Below, one piece after another: positions 58,968 to 64,000 of a DNA stretch of 64,000 nt. Made by a program: the position numbers and the translations under genes. The stretch's first letter is position 1. Every line of letters starts with the position of its first letter. The notes under the pieces were generated by a model. That model was not told the origin of the DNA. It saw only the letters and a program-made list of their open reading frames with translations, and did not search any database. Source of the stretch: Neurospora intermedia (Eukaryota; Ascomycota; Sordariomycetes; Sordariales; Sordariaceae); the NCBI GenBank assembly GCA_037102815.1, contig BTPP01000003.1, positions 1,178,001-1,242,000 on the forward strand, written 5' to 3'.

Positions 58968-59621
58968 CTACTTCGGTGATCTCTTCTCCATCACTTCCTT
59001 CCTCTCCTCCGGAACCTGAACCTTGGGATAAAGCGAATAAGTCGGCTTAAACCTGGCGGCAGCCTTCTGTCTATCCACCACCGTCTTCCGCATATGCTCC
59101 CTAACAGCCACCATATCCTTTTCCGTCGTAAGCCCCAGCCTCTTCCTCACATCACTCCACACACCAAACAACTCCGCGATTCTCTCCAGCGCCGCCTCTT
59201 CCGTCCACTCACGCCGGAACCTCTCCAGACGCTCCTCATACCCCTCCTGCTGCCGGAACTTGCCCAAGCGGAGATCATGCGGATAGACTTCCTCGTCCTG
59301 CGGGAACTTGTTTGCCCGGTCTTCGTGTTTCAGGTTTTCTGCGTAGAGGAGGTTGTCGGTGTTGGCTTCTTCGATTTCATTGTCCAAGATTTCTTTCAGG
59401 CTTTCTAGACTTGCTTCGCTTGTCAACAGCTGCTGCTGCTGCTTCTGCATGCGCACCTCGTCGTCGTCGTTGTTGTTGTTGTCGTCGCCGCCGCTTTGTT
59501 GTTGAACTTTCAGCTTGAGCCACTCTAGGCCTCGGATCAGCTGGTAGAGAAGGTACCAGTGGTATTCGTCGGCGGGGGTTGTGGCCCTTGGTTGCAGTAG
59601 GTCAAGATTATCTAGTGACAT
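58968..59621 (-). CDS. Hypothetical protein, 217 residues
   Basis: Single exon from ATG at 59621 (MSLDNLDLLQPRATTPADEY). Residues 20-45 form a hydrophobic helix-like segment (HWYLLYQLIRGLEWLKLKV). An Asp/Asn then Gln-rich low-complexity insert follows (residues 50-75, encoded by GTT/CTG repeats). The rest is charged and mostly helical, with ANKFPQDEEVYPHDLRLGKF and RFRREWTEEAALERIAELFG. No signal peptide, membrane segment or recognised domain. The well-formed hydrophilic C-terminus and absence of competing frames support a real gene. Function unknown. Confidence 0.6.
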   Translation of the reverse strand: MSLDNLDLLQPRATTPADEYHWYLLYQLIRGLEWLKLKVQQQSGGDDNNNNDDDEVRMQKQQQQLLTSEASLESLKEILDNEIEEANTDNLLYAENLKHEDRANKFPQDEEVYPHDLRLGKFRQQEGYEERLERFRREWTEEAALERIAELFGVWSDVRKRLGLTTEKDMVAVREHMRKTVVDRQKAAARFKPTYSLYPKVQVPEERKEVMEKRSPK

Positions 59622-60492
59622 CTTGAGCTCTTCCAAGGTTTATGTTGTTTTCTTTGGGAGTTATATGTGAGTTGGAGATTGCGAGGCCAAAGTGAGAAAT
59701 GATGAGGGTCGGTGCTGTTGAGGCTTGGAAGTCAGCGAGCTGGTGACAACAAGATTTATTATGGATTTTGGGCAACTTAAGGAGACAACAAACAGTGGTG
59801 GTTTTGTGGATTGAAGGAGATGGAAGGCTCTAAACGTCGTCTGCGAGAATGCCAAACGGCAAAGACATCTCGGCGGGGAAAGGTTTTCGGTGTTTGCGAT
59901 GTGACTGAAAATATATCTCTCGCTTGACTTTCTGTAATCCGATGAGTTGCTGAGATTTTGCTGAAAGGTTTCGCAGGTCTGGACAGCACACAAATGGTCA
60001 GGCAGATGGGACTGAAGTGGTTATTACCCAGTGCTTGTCAGAGAGACAACTCATATTTTTGTTAACTGAAAACATATCGAGATTGATATTATTGTTAAGT
60101 GTCCCATCACCTAACTGCTCATCTCATGCTCCAACCGCTGTTGAGAATTGATTGATAAGTGTAATTATTTACATCAAATACATCGCCAATAACCCCTTTT
60201 ATTAGCCCATTGTGTTGGTGAAGAAGTGCCCGTCGCGTCCATCCTATAAAGCAAGGGAAAGAGACGGTGGAAGTCACCTGATATTATTGGAACTGGATAA
60301 AACAGGGCAACTTTGGCTTCACTACTCAGAGAGTTCATGTCGATCTACCTAGGTGGATGTGAGAGCCCAACAATGGAATTCGTTGCAACAAGATAACGCA
60401 GGACCACAAACACCAATGCCAACGAGATCTACTAAGTACAAGAGCTGCTTAATACTTCATGACAATCCATTGTCGACGTATTTCGATTAGGC
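59622..60492. other. Intergenic region upstream of the hypothetical protein gene
   Basis: AT-rich, with a TACCTAGGTGG motif at 60346-60356. No supported gene; it contains the upstream region of the 217-residue protein and the 3' flank of the 2EXR gene. Confidence 0.55.
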
Positions 60493-61746
60493 TTAACGCA
60501 AGCAAGCAAGAAGTCCCAACGTTGGGCCGTGCCTTTCTTGATCACCCCATTCGTCTTCCGACAGTTCGTTCAAGAACTCCATGGTTAAACAAAATTCAAC
60601 CAGTGCGATGAAATTATGGCAAGTCCCTTTGCGGAAAGACGAGTCCTCACCCTCAAGACCCTCGGTATAAAACCATGGGAGACGGTCGCCACCTCCCTCG
60701 ACGTACTTGGAATACACCTCAACATATCGACGTCCATCGTACCCATAGAACACCTTTCGGTTATCACTGGGCTCTCTCTTGTCTGTTGGTGTGTTCTCCT
60801 TGAGCTTGAGTCGATAATCAATGAACCAGACAGTGTCCGTGTCCGAGAGTGAGAGTTGTTGGATGGTCGAAGTCATTCTGTCGTAGATACTAATAATACA
60901 AATCTTTCCTGTATGATCACGAGAATAAGGCTCTTGCTCCCAGGTCGGGTCGTACTCAAATGCGAGACCATGTTTTCCACCGAATCCGAAGTATCCCCGT
61001 TTCTTCGAGCCAAAGGGGAAGCCAACTTGGAGCTGAAACCACATGTTTTTTATCTTCCACGATGAAGGCCGCATGGTGAAGAGATCTCGCTGGGGAAAGA
61101 CACTGAAGTAATGTGGGGAGGTTGTGACTCGATGATTGGGTCGGTCTGCTTGGTTCGTTCGAGCGGATGACGACGGAGAAGAAGAAACTGGCGCCGATAG
61201 AAAGAATCCCGTGGCCGGCATCAAATCGGTTTCGTGTTCTAATCCTTTATATGGGTCTTCGAGAGCTGGAGTAAGGTGTTGTAGTGCTGGAAGTTGTGGA
61301 ATGATGAACCTGCATATCTCAAAGGAATTCAGATAGTACATGTACTCTAGGTAGGCCCTCCTCTTGGAATCCCACATCTGGTGCCTGAACACCCTTTCCA
61401 TTACCGCTCGTGATTCCTTGCAGGCAGTCCAAAGTCCACCATCGATCATGTATGTGGATGGGTTACCAGCGGGTCCGGACGATATAGTTGCAGCCGGAAC
61501 TCTAATGTGAAGGTTGGAGTCGCCAGATTCCAGAGGGATTGGGTTGCAGATCACGTCGCATTCTTTGGGTTCAGAATCTTCCGACTCCCGCTCTTCTATG
61601 CAGAAGATATGGGCCCCAGGGCGGTCAAGTGGGCGGATAGACTGCTTCCAGATCTCGTTGCGTAATTCCCAAGGTAACTTAGGAAACGGATGGAATGTGG
61701 TCAGAGGCCCCGTGGTGACGCCGGGCAGTTGCGTGTGATATGACAT
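60493..61746 (-). CDS. 2EXR-domain protein
   Basis: Single exon, 417 residues. The N-terminal segment FHPFPKLPWELRNEIWKQSI is the signature of the fungal 2EXR domain, a short helical motif abundant in filamentous ascomycetes and often expanded in copy number. Later features are a WTACKESRAVMERVF helix, FPQRDLFTMRPSSW, GKHGLAFEYDPTWEQE, VWFIDYRLKLKE, and VFYGYDGRRYVEVYSKYVEG. The function of the family is unknown; a protein-interaction role like F-box proteins is only inferred. A paralogue in poor condition lies downstream on the right, same strand, about 1.3 kb away. Confidence 0.82.
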   Translation of the reverse strand: MSYHTQLPGVTTGPLTTFHPFPKLPWELRNEIWKQSIRPLDRPGAHIFCIEERESEDSEPKECDVICNPIPLESGDSNLHIRVPAATISSGPAGNPSTYMIDGGLWTACKESRAVMERVFRHQMWDSKRRAYLEYMYYLNSFEICRFIIPQLPALQHLTPALEDPYKGLEHETDLMPATGFFLSAPVSSSPSSSARTNQADRPNHRVTTSPHYFSVFPQRDLFTMRPSSWKIKNMWFQLQVGFPFGSKKRGYFGFGGKHGLAFEYDPTWEQEPYSRDHTGKICIISIYDRMTSTIQQLSLSDTDTVWFIDYRLKLKENTPTDKREPSDNRKVFYGYDGRRYVEVYSKYVEGGGDRLPWFYTEGLEGEDSSFRKGTCHNFIALVEFCLTMEFLNELSEDEWGDQERHGPTLGLLACLR

Positions 61747-63062
61747 CCCGAAATAATAACCAATGGTAAATCGATGTGGTTTGAAGGTGAGTATGATTGT
61801 TGGACCCTTACGCCCAAGTATAAAGGGAGGGTTTGTTGAATCGGCAGCCCGGACCTGTAGATATGAGCCTCAAAAAGACACTGACACTGAGAGGAATGTT
61901 GAAGGCCTAGATAGGGGAAAGGGGATGAAGAGGAGAGAGGGCAATAGAGAGGATGATACAGTGATAGAAACAAAGGACTGGCTGGATTAAGAACAAACTC
62001 TTTACCATCGAACTACTGCCATACTTGCCATTCAGTTTGTGATGGAAGGTGCAGCAGTTGTCCCCCACCTGCCCGTCTTGCTCGTATTTCATTTTATTGA
62101 GAAGGCACAGCACAGTTGCAGAGGAGAGGAGAAGGAACTGAACGAAACGAACAAGGATGACCTAAATATTGGTCCTAGCGACACAGTCACTTTGGAGAGG
62201 TCATTGCTACCCATCATTCTTGGTTGCGGATGTCCATGTATGTAGAGGTAGTAGTCGGCGAACTAGACTATACCGACACATCATTGAGCTGTTCAACCGC
62301 CATACGGTTTTAATTCGCGTTCAAATTGCATTTCTCACTACTTTTGGCCACGAGACTGTGCCTAAAATGATCACCGCCGTTATCATATTGTTGCTCAGTT
62401 AAACAGCGTTAGTATTCGCTATAAGTTCCGGGCCTCATGCCACTTGGGGGGGCTATTTGGCTGCGTGAAGCGCACAATCCATATTGGAAATCACACATGA
62501 CAATGACTGTAACCTATGTGAGAGCCCTTTCTCGTCCTTCACCAACAACTCTCCCATCGAGTGTCAAAATAGCCTGACTCCTCTGTGACGCAAAAGCTAC
62601 AACAGCGAAGCACCGAAGTTGAACATCCAATTGACCTAGAGCCCGCAAGGTGATGTCGCCCTCTGGGCCCAGGCCAGTGGTTATCATCCCGACCACCGAG
62701 ATTCTGAGTCCCAAAGACGACTGACCTATTTTGCTCACATCACACACAGCGCAGCGCCTGACCCCATACAATTTGCTTCCTCTCATTCCCAACCACTCAA
62801 CGCTTTATCACCATGTTATATTTGTCAAAATTATACCACTGAGTAATTGTGAAAGAGGTCAACTAGGAAATATGGAAGAGAGGGATTGGGTTGACCAGCG
62901 TGTGATTACATTAAACCAGCCAAGTTTTCGGAAACCTGCAAGGAACCATGCTAGATGCACAAAAACAAGATCAAGTGAAGAGAGACCAGCCAAGTCAGAT
63001 ACAGCAATCCCCCGTTAGATTCCACAGATCTTGAAGTGTCCACTGCTACTATGTATACAAGC
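61747..63062. other. Spacer between the two 2EXR paralogues
   Basis: 1.3 kb with only short chance frames. It holds the upstream region of the intact paralogue and the 3' flank of the broken one. Confidence 0.55.
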
Positions 63063-64000
63063 TTAGGGCAGGCAGGCCAGTAGGCCAATATGCGGAGGAT
63101 ACCTCGAGTAATTTGAATCGACCGACTCGTCGCTGTCGTAGAGATCCCCAAACATGCGAACCTCAAACTCTTCAATAAACCAATGACACGATCCTTGGCT
63201 CATGGCTGAGTTTTCACCATCAATGCCCTCGGTGTAATACTCATTAAGATAACCACCGCCACTTTCAACAAACTCGGAATACACTTCTACAAACTGGCAC
63301 CCGTCACCTCCATGAAACACCACCCTCTGGCTGCTATCCAGCCTTCCGATGGCTGCGGGTGTATTTTGCTTAGCCTTGAGTCGGTAGTCAATGAGCCAAA
63401 TCGTCTGGATCTACTCAAAGTTTGAAACGGCCTTGTAGATGCTGTCCATGACACCAACGGTACCGTCGAACAACTTAAAGGAACCATCATCAAGCCGAAT
63501 AGAGTCATCACGCCAAGTGGCGCACCATGTCTGCCTTTCGCCCCAGCGTGGATCGTACTCAATGGCAAAACCTCTCCATCCGCAGAATCCAGGAAAGCCA
63601 TATTTCTTTGCCCCAAATGGAAACCCGTGTTCAAGCGCCTGCCAGTAACCCTGATGTATATGCGGGGTCCAGCTCGAGGGCCGAATGATGATGAGATCCT
63701 GCATTGGAAGCACAGTGACAAAACGCGGGGAGGACGCAGCCTGGCCTTTGGAATAGTCCGCTTTGTCCAGCTCATTAGAGCGCGGCGAACAGGGCAATGA
63801 AGGTGATGCCCAAAAAAAATGCCGTTGCCGGTACCGAAGAATATGAGCGGTCTGCGCCGTAGGGGTCAACGGGCGTGGGGGGCCTCTCGCGAGGCGAACG
63901 TTGAGGTCGGGGTGGAGAAGAAGACGAGTCGTCACTGCCAGGTGAAAGAGAAGAAGGAGGAGGCCTTCTGATGTGTATACGATCTAAGAGCGTATCCTTC
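63063..64000 (-). pseudogene. Broken 2EXR-family paralogue, truncated by the window edge
   Basis: Paralogous to the intact gene at 60493-61746. Matching pairs include FPFGAKKYGFPGFCGWRGFA (intact copy: FPFGSKKRGYFGFGGKHGLA), IWLIDYRLKAKQNTP (VWFIDYRLKLKENTP), VFHGGDGCQFVEVYSEFVES (VFYGYDGRRYVEVYSKYVEG) and the shared ending LGLLACLR/IGLLACLP. Two lesions are visible. A TAG at 63411-63413 interrupts the frame just before IQTIWLIDYR, while the same frame continues for 116 codons to the normal end. An A8 run at 63812-63819 (T8 in the coding strand) shifts the frame within the PATAFF segment that matches PATGFF of the intact copy. The N-terminal 2EXR motif would lie beyond the window. An unrecognised intron spanning one lesion is possible. 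Confidence 0.65.

Overview
This 64 kb window is nuclear DNA of a filamentous ascomycete, most likely a Sordariomycete close to the Sordariales (Neurospora/Podospora-like). Genes are spaced by 0.4 to 4 kb, carry short (about 50-115 nt) GT-AG introns with CTAAC/CTGAC-type branch sites, and there are no operons. Proteins carry long disordered Ser/Pro/Gln/Gly tracts, and short TACCTAGGTA-type palindromes are scattered between genes. The placement is inference from gene content and style; no species is named.

Layout, left to right: a BLOC-1/BORC-type coiled-coil subunit (1871-2482, +); the COMPASS subunit Spp1 with a PHD finger (3421-5313, -) divergent from the mitochondrial copper chaperone Sco1 (6000-7030, +); a four-exon choline kinase (8499-11261, +); a possible small secreted Cys-rich protein (12041-12388, -); a DUF3433 multi-membrane protein (12586-15725, +); a 3.7 kb gene-poor stretch with a possible decayed reading frame; a coiled-coil protein of unknown function (19450-21659, +); a CECR5-type HAD hydrolase (24105-25550, +); a proline-rich disordered protein (27702-29453, +); an OPT oligopeptide transporter (33297-35886, +); a possible 61-residue Gly-rich protein (37775-37960, +); the molybdopterin synthase large subunit (38540-39256, -) divergent from an RBM5/RBM10-like splicing factor (39840-42733, +); a GPI-anchored yapsin-type aspartic protease (43123-44718, -) divergent from SAICAR synthetase (47008-47931, +); a hybrid histidine kinase of about 1637 residues (50582-55568, +); a small Dabb-domain protein whose intron holds a 24-C run (57643-58466, +); an unrecognised 217-residue protein (58968-59621, -); and two 2EXR-domain paralogues (-), the second of which is broken and runs off the right edge.

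Most genes are unrelated housekeeping or signalling genes (chromatin methylation, respiratory chain assembly, phospholipid, purine and molybdenum cofactor synthesis, peptide uptake, stress signalling). I see no biosynthetic cluster, CRISPR array, tRNA, rRNA or complete transposon. The most notable items are the decaying 2EXR paralogue, the disordered insertion inside the histidine kinase receiver domain, a stop-free in-frame intron inside the active-site motif of molybdopterin synthase, and a candidate secreted protein whose leader derives from a CAG/CAT microsatellite. Gene models were assembled by hand from splice sites and reading phase.
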